Positions 1 through 7,122 of a stretch of DNA of 12,723 nucleotides are shown piece by piece. Under the pieces are notes generated by a model. That model saw nothing but the letters and a program-made list of their open reading frames with translations, was not told the origin of the DNA and made no database searches. The stretch's first letter is position 1, and every line of letters begins with the position of its first letter. This DNA comes from JBFXEO01 sp050180015 (GTDB lineage: Bacteria > Bacteroidota > Bacteroidia > Bacteroidales > Tenuifilaceae), in contig JBFXEO010000069.1 of NCBI GenBank assembly GCA_050180015.1, positions 1 to 12,723 of the forward strand, in the 5' to 3' direction. Made by a program: the position numbers and the translations under genes.

Positions 1-151
1 CGGCATCGCGCAAGCTGTTACCGTTGATCACCTGATCCAGCCTGCGTTTAAAAGATGTGAGGGCATAGTCCCTAAAGTCGTAACCAAAATCGTCTAAAAG
101 CACTTTGATTACATTCCGAGTATCAACTATACCTATTTCGTACTGTGCCAT
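1..151 (-). CDS. CheR-type protein methyltransferase, N-terminal fragment (runs off the window)
   Basis: Reading the minus strand from an ATG at 151 gives 50 open codons to the window edge, too short to be listed by a length-filtered ORF search. The fragment begins MAQYEIGIVDTRNVIKVLLD and contains GYDFRDYALTSFKRRLDQV. That matches the helical N-terminal domain of CheR methyltransferases, which precedes the SAM-binding domain. It aligns by eye with the complete CheR-like protein at 2561-3400, which has KYDFSEYSDKSLKRRL at the same place, so the two are probably paralogues. The start lies only 14 bp after the stop of the GAF/PAS sensor, so the genes are very likely cotranscribed. CheR enzymes transfer methyl groups from S-adenosylmethionine to glutamates of chemoreceptors or related coiled coils. 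The catalytic domain is outside the window, so activity and any fused domains (CheB, PAS, kinase) cannot be judged. Confidence 0.8.
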   Translation of the reverse strand, partial: MAQYEIGIVDTRNVIKVLLDDFGYDFRDYALTSFKRRLDQVINGNSLRDA

Positions 152-165
152 TATAAAACTAATTG

Positions 166-2535
166 CTATTTTTTTAATTTTTTGAACTGTTCAATTAACT
201 GGGTCATTTCGGCCTCCCTTACCTTATTCTCGGTAATATCGAAACCTACATTAATAACTCTAAATAGCTCCCCGCTCTCGTCCATTACCGGAGTATAGTT
301 TTCTAGTATCCACACTTCTTTTTGGTTGACCATGAGCGAGAATTCCCTCTGCTGCTTCACCCCTTTCTGTAAGTTTTCCCAGAAAATTTTAAATTCTTTG
401 GGTTTATGCTTGGCCTCAAAATCGATATCCTGCAAATACTTTCCTTCTATTTTTTCTTTAGCATCGCCCAGGATCTCGACATTTTTATTGTTGATGTAAG
501 TGATTAAACCGCTAGGTTCAATGGTTGTAACCAGGCAATTCTGGTCAAGGGCCTTAAGTAATGTTTCTATATCCTTCTCGCGCCGGACGGATCGTTCGTG
601 CTCCGTTTTCAGCTGCATCAAATTTTGCTCTATTTCCTCGGCCTGTTTTTGTGCCATCAACTCAAGCTTCTTGGTTTCGGTAACATCTTGCCCCACCAGG
701 AATATCTTGATGATTTGCCCCGTTGCATCCATTCCTGGCGAAATTGTGGTCATCACGTAAATATCCCGTTCATTGTTGCCGAGCAAATGCAGTGTTTCGC
801 TCACCGATTGTCCCGCCAGAACCTGATCCCATAAGGCGTTGAATTTACTGCGTTGCTCCTGGTGAATTAGCTCCACGAACATTTTGCCCTCAAGCTCCAT
901 CCTCGAAAAATCAACAAGTGCCTGAAAATTGTTGTTCATATCGGCAATGTAGCCCTCCTCGCTCAGTGTCATTGATATTAATGCCTGATTTATGGCATTG
1001 GTAACTACCTCCAGCTCTATATTTTTACGCGACATTTCTTCCTGTGTGGCCTGCATTTCCTCCATATTCTGCCGCATTTCCTCTTCCTGTGCGGCCATTT
1101 CTTCGCGTTGCTGCTGCGACTGCTCCAGCAGTGCATTGGTACGGATGCTATTCTTCACGGAGTATAGCGTAGATGCTATGCTTTCTCCTATTTTTTCAAC
1201 GAATTCTATTTCGAATGCTTTAAACTCACGGAACGAGGCTATTTCGATGATCCCAAAAATGTCATCCTCCAGCTTTAAAGGAACTATTAGCAGCGCTGTA
1301 GGAGTGGCCTCGCCCAAACCCGATGTGATGGCAATATAATTTTCGGGAACTTCTTTCAAGTAAATAGTGCGCTTTTCCAAGGCACAGGTTCCAACCAAAC
1401 CCTCACCAACCTGGATTACCTTTTCGATAAATTTTTTCCGGTTATAGGCAAATGCCGAGAGTAGCTCTAAATACTTATCATCATCGGATTCATTGTATAT
1501 AAAAAGCCCGCCCTGATTAGCATCGAGGTAATTCACCAAATTCTGGGTAATGCTATCGGCAAGGGTGTTTAAATTATTATTGTTTTGACGAAGGATATCA
1601 CCAAACCTCGCAAGCCCAACATTGGTCCAACTACGGATATCATCTTCCTGCTTACGGGATCGTTCCTCCTCCGAGGCGTGTTTCAGGTTATTCTGCATAT
1701 CCAGTAAAGCCAGACCAAGTTCATCCTTTTTGCTGAGCGGGTTATACTGGTATTCGAGCTGATTGCTTCCAATTTTTCTGGCAAATTCAGTTTTTTGGGT
1801 TATTCCATCTATCAACCCATTCAATGATTCTACCATGTGGCCAATTTCATCGCCGAAATCGTTCCTTAGGTGATTTGGAACCTCACCGTTGGCCAGCTGA
1901 CGTAGCTTCACATTTACCTGGTTGATGTTTCGAATAACTGGTTTTACCATAAACCTAATCACCAGAGCAACCAGGAATACCGAAATTACTATGATAAGCA
2001 CTATAACCCTTCTGTTGCCTGCAAGTGGGGCAAGTGTTTCCTGTGGGCTTACAGAAATGGCAACGTAAGCCTTGTACGGTTCATAGTACTTAAAGCAAAG
2101 CATTCGCTTTTCGGTTAAATTATCGGCAAAATCGGTATAAAAGATATAGCCCTGTTTTGCTGTTTTAGCCTTAAGCTGGTTAAGCGCAGATATGGGAATC
2201 CGCTGCCCTTCACGGATTATGTGAAGCAGATATTCCCCATTACACGATACTATGCAGGGAAAATCAGTGCTGTAGTAAGCGGCATGCTGGAAATACGGTT
2301 TTAGCGCTACCTTATCATCCACGGTAAAACCGTTGCCAGTTCTCCTTTCAACGGCATCAATCAGCTGTATTGTCCTGTCAATGTAAACATCGGCTTGTAC
2401 CCGGGCTGCCTCCAGAACTCTTTTTTGGGACATATAATTCATGGTTAGCCCCGCAAACACAAAAAGAATGGCAACGGCAGAAACAACAGAGAGTTGTATC
2501 CGCCAACCTAGCTGTATGTTTTTGAAAAGTTTCAT
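166..2535 (-). CDS. Membrane sensor protein: Cache-like sensor, HAMP, GAF, coiled coil, two PAS
   Basis: A 789-residue protein starting at ATG 2535. Residues about 13-34 and 176-197 are membrane helices. Between them is a periplasmic sensor of about 140 residues that resembles a Cache domain (YYSTDFPCIVSCNGEYLLH near 87-105). A HAMP-like linker follows (about 197-250, including KPVIRNINQV and a DEIGHMVESLN stretch), with a second HAMP-like segment to about 290. A GAF domain covers about 305-460 (GEGLVGTCALEKRTIYL near 377-393). A charged coiled coil spans 465-510, and two PAS domains about 510-622 and 656-770 end in VGQDVTET and VGFDITEN. I see no histidine-kinase H-box or ATPase, no GGDEF/EAL and no MCP hairpin tip. 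Output is therefore probably through partners. CheR-like genes flank it directly on both sides (gaps of 25 and 14 bp), suggesting methylation-linked signalling. The ligand is unknown. Confidence 0.88.
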   Translation of the reverse strand: MKLFKNIQLGWRIQLSVVSAVAILFVFAGLTMNYMSQKRVLEAARVQADVYIDRTIQLIDAVERRTGNGFTVDDKVALKPYFQHAAYYSTDFPCIVSCNGEYLLHIIREGQRIPISALNQLKAKTAKQGYIFYTDFADNLTEKRMLCFKYYEPYKAYVAISVSPQETLAPLAGNRRVIVLIIVISVFLVALVIRFMVKPVIRNINQVNVKLRQLANGEVPNHLRNDFGDEIGHMVESLNGLIDGITQKTEFARKIGSNQLEYQYNPLSKKDELGLALLDMQNNLKHASEEERSRKQEDDIRSWTNVGLARFGDILRQNNNNLNTLADSITQNLVNYLDANQGGLFIYNESDDDKYLELLSAFAYNRKKFIEKVIQVGEGLVGTCALEKRTIYLKEVPENYIAITSGLGEATPTALLIVPLKLEDDIFGIIEIASFREFKAFEIEFVEKIGESIASTLYSVKNSIRTNALLEQSQQQREEMAAQEEEMRQNMEEMQATQEEMSRKNIELEVVTNAINQALISMTLSEEGYIADMNNNFQALVDFSRMELEGKMFVELIHQEQRSKFNALWDQVLAGQSVSETLHLLGNNERDIYVMTTISPGMDATGQIIKIFLVGQDVTETKKLELMAQKQAEEIEQNLMQLKTEHERSVRREKDIETLLKALDQNCLVTTIEPSGLITYINNKNVEILGDAKEKIEGKYLQDIDFEAKHKPKEFKIFWENLQKGVKQQREFSLMVNQKEVWILENYTPVMDESGELFRVINVGFDITENKVREAEMTQLIEQFKKLKK
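1033..1104 (-). other. Heptad EEM repeat in the sensor coiled coil (residues 478-501)
   Basis: Within the sensor, the tripeptide EEM occurs at residues 478, 485, 492 and 499, an exact seven-residue period, in the stretch around REEMAAQEEEMRQNMEEM. It lies between the GAF and first PAS domains and is rich in Glu/Gln pairs. MCP methylation helices also carry Glu/Gln pairs at heptad spacing. Together with the flanking CheR genes, this makes the segment a candidate methyl-acceptor. That role is inference. The composition could equally just be a stable coiled-coil dimer connector, a common feature of GAF/PAS proteins. Confidence 0.6.
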
Positions 2536-2560
2536 TATCGATCAATAAGTTCGTTCACTA

Positions 2561-3400
2561 CTATTTTTTTACGTAAGCCTGTCCCAGGCGTTCAAATTTA
2601 TTTGCCCATGGCCCTAGAATTGTTTCGTGCATACCAAGCAACAGTAAGCCCTTGGGGTACAAATTGCCGTTAAACAATTCGAATACCTTGTTCTGCAACG
2701 AATAGTTAAAGTAAATTATCACATTCCGGCATAGGATTAAATCAAATTTTGCAAAGAATATATTTCCATCCGTTACCAGGTCGTGTTTCCGGAAAATTGG
2801 CTTCTCGGTAAGGAATTTTCTCATGGTGATGGTATCCTTTACCTTGTCTATATCAAAATACTTTTCGTAGGGTATCTCGTTGTACTCTTCAAAGTTCAGG
2901 GGATTTTGTTTTATCACCTTATCAAAGTTGTCCAAATATCCCAGGTTAAAGCGGTACTTGTAAATACCCTGCTTGGCAGAATCTAGCACATCCATATTAA
3001 TATCCGTGGCAAACAGCTTAGCCTTGTCCAGCATACCCATTTCGTTCAGCAGGATCATCATGGAGTAAACTTCCTGGCCCGTTGAGCATCCGGCATGCCA
3101 TATATTGATGGTTTTGTTGTTCTTGAATCGTGGCAGAATACGGGATCGGATAAGATGCCAAACCGGTGGGTCTCGGAACAATTCCGTTGTATTAACAGTA
3201 ATTTCTTTAACTATCTTCTCAATAAAGTTTTGGTCAACCCTAAGATTTGTAATAAGCGTAACTAGGTCTAGGTTGTAATCTTCCAGTATTTTCTGTAGGC
3301 GACGCTTGAGCGATTTATCCGAATACTCAGAAAAATCATACTTTGATACGTTCTTCAATGTGGTTACAAAATACTGTAAATCCTGATCGGTTACCTGCAT
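2561..3400 (-). CDS. CheR-type SAM-dependent protein methyltransferase
   Basis: A 279-residue protein, about the usual length for CheR alone. The order is the N-terminal helical domain (KYDFSEYSDKSLKRRL, residues 20-35), then the family signature NTTELFRDP (70-78), the SAM-binding loop AGCSTGQE (103-110), the ATDIN strand (131-135) and LCRNVIIYF (223-231). The reaction is transfer of methyl from S-adenosylmethionine to receptor glutamates, in the cytoplasm. I chose ATG at 3400; a TTG two codons upstream (3406) is in frame and less likely. A GAGGTGAG stretch lies about 20 bases before the start but is too far to act as a normal ribosome site. It is the first gene of a minus-strand run with the sensor (25 bp downstream) and the second CheR-like gene. 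No exact TAnnTTTG promoter element was found in the 262 bp upstream. It has no pentapeptide-binding evidence or extra domains. Confidence 0.92.
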   Translation of the reverse strand: MQVTDQDLQYFVTTLKNVSKYDFSEYSDKSLKRRLQKILEDYNLDLVTLITNLRVDQNFIEKIVKEITVNTTELFRDPPVWHLIRSRILPRFKNNKTINIWHAGCSTGQEVYSMMILLNEMGMLDKAKLFATDINMDVLDSAKQGIYKYRFNLGYLDNFDKVIKQNPLNFEEYNEIPYEKYFDIDKVKDTITMRKFLTEKPIFRKHDLVTDGNIFFAKFDLILCRNVIIYFNYSLQNKVFELFNGNLYPKGLLLLGMHETILGPWANKFERLGQAYVKK

Positions 3401-3662
3401 ATACAATTAACTTAAACAAACTCACCTCAGCCCGTAAACCATGCAAAATACCTTAACCCTGTAGATGTCATTTAAATTGTTAAAGGTAAAAATTGTTTGC
3501 AAATCAGCAAAAGCAACGTTGAAATATAATAAGTTTTACAGTACTAAAATGATTGCAGAAGTAAACGTCCTGAATTCTTTGACAAAATATCAAATTAGCG
3601 GTATTGGCACAGCAAAACCACCGGTAAACTGACATTAAAATAAGCCAACAGGGTGATTTGCA

Positions 3663-4742
3663 TTACTGGGTTTTGTCAATCAATTCAAATGATAGTAAAA
3701 CCGGGTTATGGTCTGAATTTTTGAACTCCAAATTGGCCGTTTTGCATTGCACCAGCTTTACATTGGGCGATAAAAGGAAAAAGTCGAGTATTCCGGTATA
3801 GCTCTTCCCCGGCGTGTATGGTTGATTAACGTAACGGTTGGTGGGATACGTGGCGTCATAAGCCCAAAGCCAGCCTTTAGGCATAAAGTTTTCATCGATA
3901 TTGGTTAACCGGAAAAAGGGAACCTGGTAATTGCTGCCAAATGTAGATAACGAAAATCCTGGAGGTGATTGATTCCAGTCACCTCCGGCAACCACATAGT
4001 TCCCATTCAGGTACTCTTCCATAGCAAATGCTTTCAGGAACCTCATCTCCCGCTCTTTTAGTGCTCCATCATCAAACGCCGAGTTATGGGTGTTTATAAG
4101 CACTAACGTACTACCGTTACCGGTAGGGTAGCGGTTAACCAGCATACATCGGCGCAAATTAAAAATCCTGCTGGGCCAAGGGAACTCTCCCGGGTACTGG
4201 TACCGGGTAGATACCTGGGGAGTTGGCCTGCTAAAAGTATTTACCCCAGATTTTACGCTCCCCATTGGGTTTTTTAGCGGAACAGGTACAAACGAAACAT
4301 CGTAGTTAAAGCCAACAGAGCTCTGGTAATTCAACGCTTTGGAAATAATCTCGGGTTGATAAATGTAGTACGACCGGCGAGAGCTGTAATCGACCTCCTG
4401 TAAAAGGAAAAAATCTCTGCCTTTATTTGCCCCCAGGAAATCGGCAATGGAGTTAATATTCTCAGTGGTTCGCTCCCTGGTATCGCGGACTTTTTTACCA
4501 TCATCGTAGAAAAAATCCATATTGTCGCCAAGTCCGGCATAGCCAATATTCCAGCTCAAAGCCCTTAACGTAACATTAACCGGTAAAGTATCGGGTTTGT
4601 CAGAATGCCAAACCACCTGCTGTGGTGCCGGGTTGAAGCTGGTTAACGTAGAGTAGGTAAGAAATAGTCCAAACATTACCGCCGCAATGGCAAGCATAAT
4701 TCCCAGTAACCTTAAAATACTCCGAGCCATAACAGTTAACAT
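3663..4742 (-). CDS. Membrane-anchored endonuclease/exonuclease/phosphatase family protein
   Basis: A 359-residue protein with an N-terminal membrane helix (about 8-30) and a metal-dependent phosphohydrolase domain from about residue 57. Family motifs are all visible in order: SWNIGY (Asn65), LLQEVD (Glu116, metal ligand), INTHNSAFDDG (His219), GGDWNQSP (Asp255, Asn257), GILDFFLLSPN (Asp320) and SDHNP (Asp344, His345). The fold is shared by DNase I, exonuclease III, sphingomyelinases and inositol phosphatases. Sequence alone does not give the substrate. The leading helix with little cytoplasmic tail suggests the domain faces the periplasm, which disfavours a DNA-repair role. The start is ATG 4742; an in-frame ATG at 4730 (MARSILRLL) is an equally plausible start. 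It is a single gene, divergent from purQ, with 102 bp between the start codons. Confidence 0.87.
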   Translation of the reverse strand: MLTVMARSILRLLGIMLAIAAVMFGLFLTYSTLTSFNPAPQQVVWHSDKPDTLPVNVTLRALSWNIGYAGLGDNMDFFYDDGKKVRDTRERTTENINSIADFLGANKGRDFFLLQEVDYSSRRSYYIYQPEIISKALNYQSSVGFNYDVSFVPVPLKNPMGSVKSGVNTFSRPTPQVSTRYQYPGEFPWPSRIFNLRRCMLVNRYPTGNGSTLVLINTHNSAFDDGALKEREMRFLKAFAMEEYLNGNYVVAGGDWNQSPPGFSLSTFGSNYQVPFFRLTNIDENFMPKGWLWAYDATYPTNRYVNQPYTPGKSYTGILDFFLLSPNVKLVQCKTANLEFKNSDHNPVLLSFELIDKTQ

Positions 4743-4792
4743 TTAATCACCCGGTAAAATAGGTAAATTATCGGAGCTATACAAAAGCCCGT

Positions 4793-4823
4793 TTTGAGGG
4801 TATTGTTTTAATCCATATCTTTG
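4793..4823 (+). promoter_or_regulatory. Bacteroidota-type promoter of purQ
   Basis: TTTG at 4793-4796, a 19-base spacer, then TATCTTTG at 4816-4823. This is an exact match to the Bacteroides -33/-7 consensus TTTG-N19-21-TAnnTTTG. It predicts a transcription start near 4829-4832 and a leader of about 15 bases before the purQ ATG at 4845. It also rules against the upstream in-frame TTG at 4821 as the translation start, since that lies inside the -7 element. No purine-riboswitch-length leader is present. Confidence 0.8.
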
Positions 4824-4844
4824 AACAGTTTTAGAAAAAATCCT

Positions 4845-5546
4845 ATGAAGTTTGGAGTAGTAATATTTCCGGGGTCTAACTGCGATCAGGATACTATTTA
4901 TGTGTTACGCGATATTCTTGAGCAGGAAGTAATTACACTTTGGCACAAGGAAACCAGCTTGAATGGCCACCCCGATGTTATAATCCTCCCCGGAGGATTC
5001 TCTTATGGCGATTATCTCCGATCCGGGGCATTAGCTAGGTTTTCGCCGATTATGAACCTGGTGGCTGACTTTGCCAACAATGGAGGGTATGTGTTTGGTA
5101 TCTGCAACGGATTTCAGATACTTTGTGAATCGGGGTTACTGCCGGGCGCACTCCTCCATAATATGAACCAGAAATTTATCTGTAAAAATATTTACCTTAC
5201 ACCCGATAGTAAAAATACGGCCTTAACGTCGTATTTACCTAAAGGTAAAGCCCTAAAAATTCCCATTGCACATGGCGAAGGGCGTTACTTTGCCGAGAGG
5301 GAAACCCTTGTGCAGATGCGCGTAAACGGCCAAATCCTTTTCCGCTACTGCGATGAGAACGGAGTTGTGTCCGAGGCATTCAACCCAAACGGAGCGGTAG
5401 AAAATATAGCGGGTATCTGCAATGAACGTAGGAACGTTTTTGGTATGATGCCTCACCCCGAAAGAGCGTCGGACGATGAGCTGGGCAACACCGATGGCCG
5501 CATGATTTTTGAATCGCTTATCAGGTATATCCAGGAAAACAAGTAA
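4845..5546 (+). CDS. purQ: Phosphoribosylformylglycinamidine synthase, glutaminase subunit PurQ
   Basis: A 233-residue class I glutamine amidotransferase, the normal length for free-standing PurQ. It starts MKFGVVIFPGSNCDQD, the typical PurQ N-terminus. It has PGGFSYGDYLRSGALA (49-64), the nucleophile elbow GICNGFQIL with Cys87, and MMPHPER with His204 and Glu206 completing the triad. It hydrolyses glutamine and passes ammonia to PurL, which converts FGAR to FGAM in step four of purine synthesis, together with PurS. The start is ATG 4845; an upstream TTG at 4821 falls within the promoter. No purL or purS lies next to it, so the partner subunits must be encoded elsewhere. Many well-known Bacteroidota use one large fused PurL instead, so a separate small PurQ is mildly noteworthy. 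A hairpin follows 33 bp after the stop. Confidence 0.96.
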   Translation: MKFGVVIFPGSNCDQDTIYVLRDILEQEVITLWHKETSLNGHPDVIILPGGFSYGDYLRSGALARFSPIMNLVADFANNGGYVFGICNGFQILCESGLLPGALLHNMNQKFICKNIYLTPDSKNTALTSYLPKGKALKIPIAHGEGRYFAERETLVQMRVNGQILFRYCDENGVVSEAFNPNGAVENIAGICNERRNVFGMMPHPERASDDELGNTDGRMIFESLIRYIQENK

Positions 5547-5560
5547 ATATTTTATTTTCC

Positions 5561-5579
5561 CCCTTCGACAGGCTCAAGG
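5561..5579 (+). repeat. Dispersed intergenic repeat, copy 1 (CCCTTCGACAGGCTCAAGG)
   Basis: CCCTTCGACAGGCTCAAGG just after purQ. It matches the reverse complement of 11044-11062 at 17 of 19 positions, and a shorter, diverged relative is at 7056-7073. All three copies are intergenic. It directly abuts the hairpin at 5580-5603, so repeat and hairpin may be one element. Confidence 0.6.
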
Positions 5580-5603
5580 AACGGGGACTGTATAGTTCCC
5601 GTT
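5580..5603. terminator. Hairpin between convergent purQ and UPF0104-type gene, probable bidirectional terminator
   Basis: AACGGGGAC (5580-5588) pairs with GTTCCCGTT (5595-5603): nine pairs including one G-T wobble, closing a six-base loop TGTATA. It lies 33 bp after the purQ stop and 14 bp after the stop of the minus-strand gene at 5618, as expected for a shared terminator of convergent genes. The following T-run is weak (TTTCGTCTGTT), so termination strength is uncertain. It may instead be part of the adjoining dispersed repeat. Confidence 0.55.
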
Positions 5604-5617
5604 TCGTCTGTTAATCC

Positions 5618-6697
5618 TTATTGGTTAGTGTGTATAAACTTACGTTTAATCCAACGGGGAAAGATTATTGCGCCAGCAAACAGGTAAGGGTAGTAGCTGA
5701 CCAACCTCCATAGCAAAGCCATTCCAATGGCAATGGCCCCAAGAACAGAGGCATCAACCGGAATAAATTCTGAGAGATACCTGGTGAAAACGAACTCGGC
5801 AAAACCGCTTCCACCCGGAGTGGGGCTAACCAGCATCATAATCCACATAACCAGCTGGCGGGCAAATATCAGCATGTGATCATCAATACTAAAAAAAGCC
5901 AGCAGCAACGCATTAACAACCCAAAACCTTGCTGTCCAGGAAAGAAAAGTACTTCCAAATGCCTTGAGCCAAAACCTGAAAGGTTTTTTACGGAACTCGG
6001 CGGAACTTGCCACAATATCGCTTCCCGCACGGTTAGCGCCTTGCTTCCATCTGCGTAGAATGGGAAGCTTGAAAATCATCAGTATTAACCATTTTAATCC
6101 GCGCGGATTTACAAACAGGCCGTAGCTTAAGGTTAGCACCCACGCTAACTTCAGGGAAAACCCGATTGCACTAAAAATCATCAATTCATGGACAATTGAA
6201 CTTCCAGCATTGCCAACCCCAAACAGCTCCGACGCTCCCACCATAAGCACCAACAGGGGGAAAATCAGCACAAAATACATTTCATCCAAGAACGATGTAA
6301 TCATTACCACGGCGGAGCTGTGCCCAACATTAAGCCCCTCCTTGTTCACATATACTATGGCAACACTTGTTCCTCCAATTGCCGACGGTGTAATGGCAGA
6401 GGTAAACTCCCAGAGCATTATCACCCTAAAGGCTTTCCAAAATCGGAATTTACCATCGGTCAAAGTCATTAAACGCATGATATATCCCAGGTCCCGTGCC
6501 ATCATTAAGAGACATGCGATGAAAATCCACAGTACCGAGTTCCAGGTAAACCGAATTAGCTTAAACGCATCGGGGTTAAATTCATTGTAGAGCAGGTAAA
6601 TCACCACTCCCAGCCCAATGATAATAGGAATAAAAGTTGAACTGAGCTTAATCCTTCGGGCCGGATTCTGGGGAATATCCCCGCTTACAATATGCAT
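5618..6697 (-). CDS. Lysylphosphatidylglycerol synthase transmembrane-region (UPF0104) family protein
   Basis: A 359-residue polytopic membrane protein with about eight hydrophobic helices and no attached aminoacyl-transferase domain. Family signatures are TPSAIGGT (103-110), followed by a V-N-K-E-G loop and SFLDEMYF (135-142), then SPTPGGSGFAE (291-301) and RLVSYYPYLFAG (331-342). These match the membrane half of MprF, which in the full enzyme flips lipids. Stand-alone members are widespread and mostly uncharacterised, so lipid or isoprenoid flipping is only an inference. I chose ATG 6697. An in-frame GTG at 6784 would add 29 residues, but it lies upstream of the likely -7 promoter element TAATTTTG (6724-6731), and the added residues are unlike the family. 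The gene is convergent with purQ and has no operon partner. Confidence 0.85.
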   Translation of the reverse strand: MHIVSGDIPQNPARRIKLSSTFIPIIIGLGVVIYLLYNEFNPDAFKLIRFTWNSVLWIFIACLLMMARDLGYIMRLMTLTDGKFRFWKAFRVIMLWEFTSAITPSAIGGTSVAIVYVNKEGLNVGHSSAVVMITSFLDEMYFVLIFPLLVLMVGASELFGVGNAGSSIVHELMIFSAIGFSLKLAWVLTLSYGLFVNPRGLKWLILMIFKLPILRRWKQGANRAGSDIVASSAEFRKKPFRFWLKAFGSTFLSWTARFWVVNALLLAFFSIDDHMLIFARQLVMWIMMLVSPTPGGSGFAEFVFTRYLSEFIPVDASVLGAIAIGMALLWRLVSYYPYLFAGAIIFPRWIKRKFIHTNQ

Positions 6698-6723
6698 GAC
6701 CGGTATTTTAATTTCTTGCCCAG

Positions 6724-6731
6724 CAAAATTA
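6724..6731 (-). promoter_or_regulatory. -7 promoter element of the UPF0104-type gene
   Basis: On the minus strand TAATTTTG fits TAnnTTTG. It is 26 bases upstream of ATG 6697, giving a short leader. The -33 region has no clear TTTG at 19-21 bases, so this is a half-match only. Confidence 0.4.
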
Positions 6732-6982
6732 AGCGAATTTGAATTGCTAAAGGTTAGATTACAGCTAATTATTCGTAACAGCACGGTTAAACCCTTGGCC
6801 TTAACTCAAATCGGGGTAATTGCAAATGCAACAAAACCTCACAGCAACGGAGAGCAAGCACAATATCTACCATTTTCGCACCCTGTGATTTTGCGCTGAC
6901 TGCTGTTTAATCTGATTTTACAGCCAAATATTTTCAGAGTTATGCTAATTGTTTTTTGGGAAAAAATCCACAGTAAATTTTT

Positions 6983-7004
6983 GATATTCAATATCGCCTG
7001 GCGA
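6983..7004. repeat. Two overlapping odd palindromes
   Basis: GATATTCAATATC (6983-6995) is a perfect six-base-arm palindrome with one central base. TCGCCTGGCGA (6994-7004) is a perfect five-base-arm palindrome with one central base. They share two bases. Such compact dyads can be operators, but this pair sits nearly 290 bp upstream of the nearest start codon, so a function is unproven. Confidence 0.45.
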
Positions 7005-7055
7005 AGGAATCCATTTTGAACGTGCACAAACTCAGCACTTGTGGAGTATGGGTTG

Positions 7056-7073
7056 TTTCAACAAGTTCAACGG
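7056..7073 (+). repeat. Dispersed intergenic repeat, diverged copy
   Basis: TTTCAACAAGTTCAACGG resembles the core of copy 1 (CTTCGACAGGCTCAAGG) in phase, with several transitions. It is intergenic like the other two copies. Similarity is weak enough that chance is possible. Confidence 0.3.
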
Positions 7074-7122
7074 CTAAGCACATTAACACAACATTGTTTT
7101 ATAAAATACGTTCCCGGTGATA

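Larger units (their letters stand above)
6732..7122. other. Intergenic region without a supported gene
   Basis: About 390 bases between the UPF0104-type gene and the stop of the amidohydrolase. The only open frame (minus strand, 6839-7027, 62 codons) is rich in Ile/Lys/Arg/Cys with no recognisable domain, and I do not support it. What is visible is a pair of adjoining short palindromes (6983-7004), a diverged copy of the dispersed repeat (7056-7073) and a weak GTGC/GCAC stem (7023-7038). No tRNA or convincing RNA gene was seen by eye. Confidence 0.6.

Noticed and set aside
4821..5546. TTG start for purQ giving 241 residues
   Set aside because: The TTG lies in the -7 promoter element, and the ATG at 4845 gives the normal PurQ N-terminus.
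5618..6784. GTG start for the UPF0104-type protein giving 388 residues
   Set aside because: It would begin upstream of the likely -7 element, and the 29 added residues do not resemble the family; ATG 6697 is preferred.
6839..7027. Minus-strand open frame of 62 codons in the intergenic region
   Set aside because: No family resemblance, odd composition, no promoter or ribosome site, and it overlaps the palindromes; best treated as chance.
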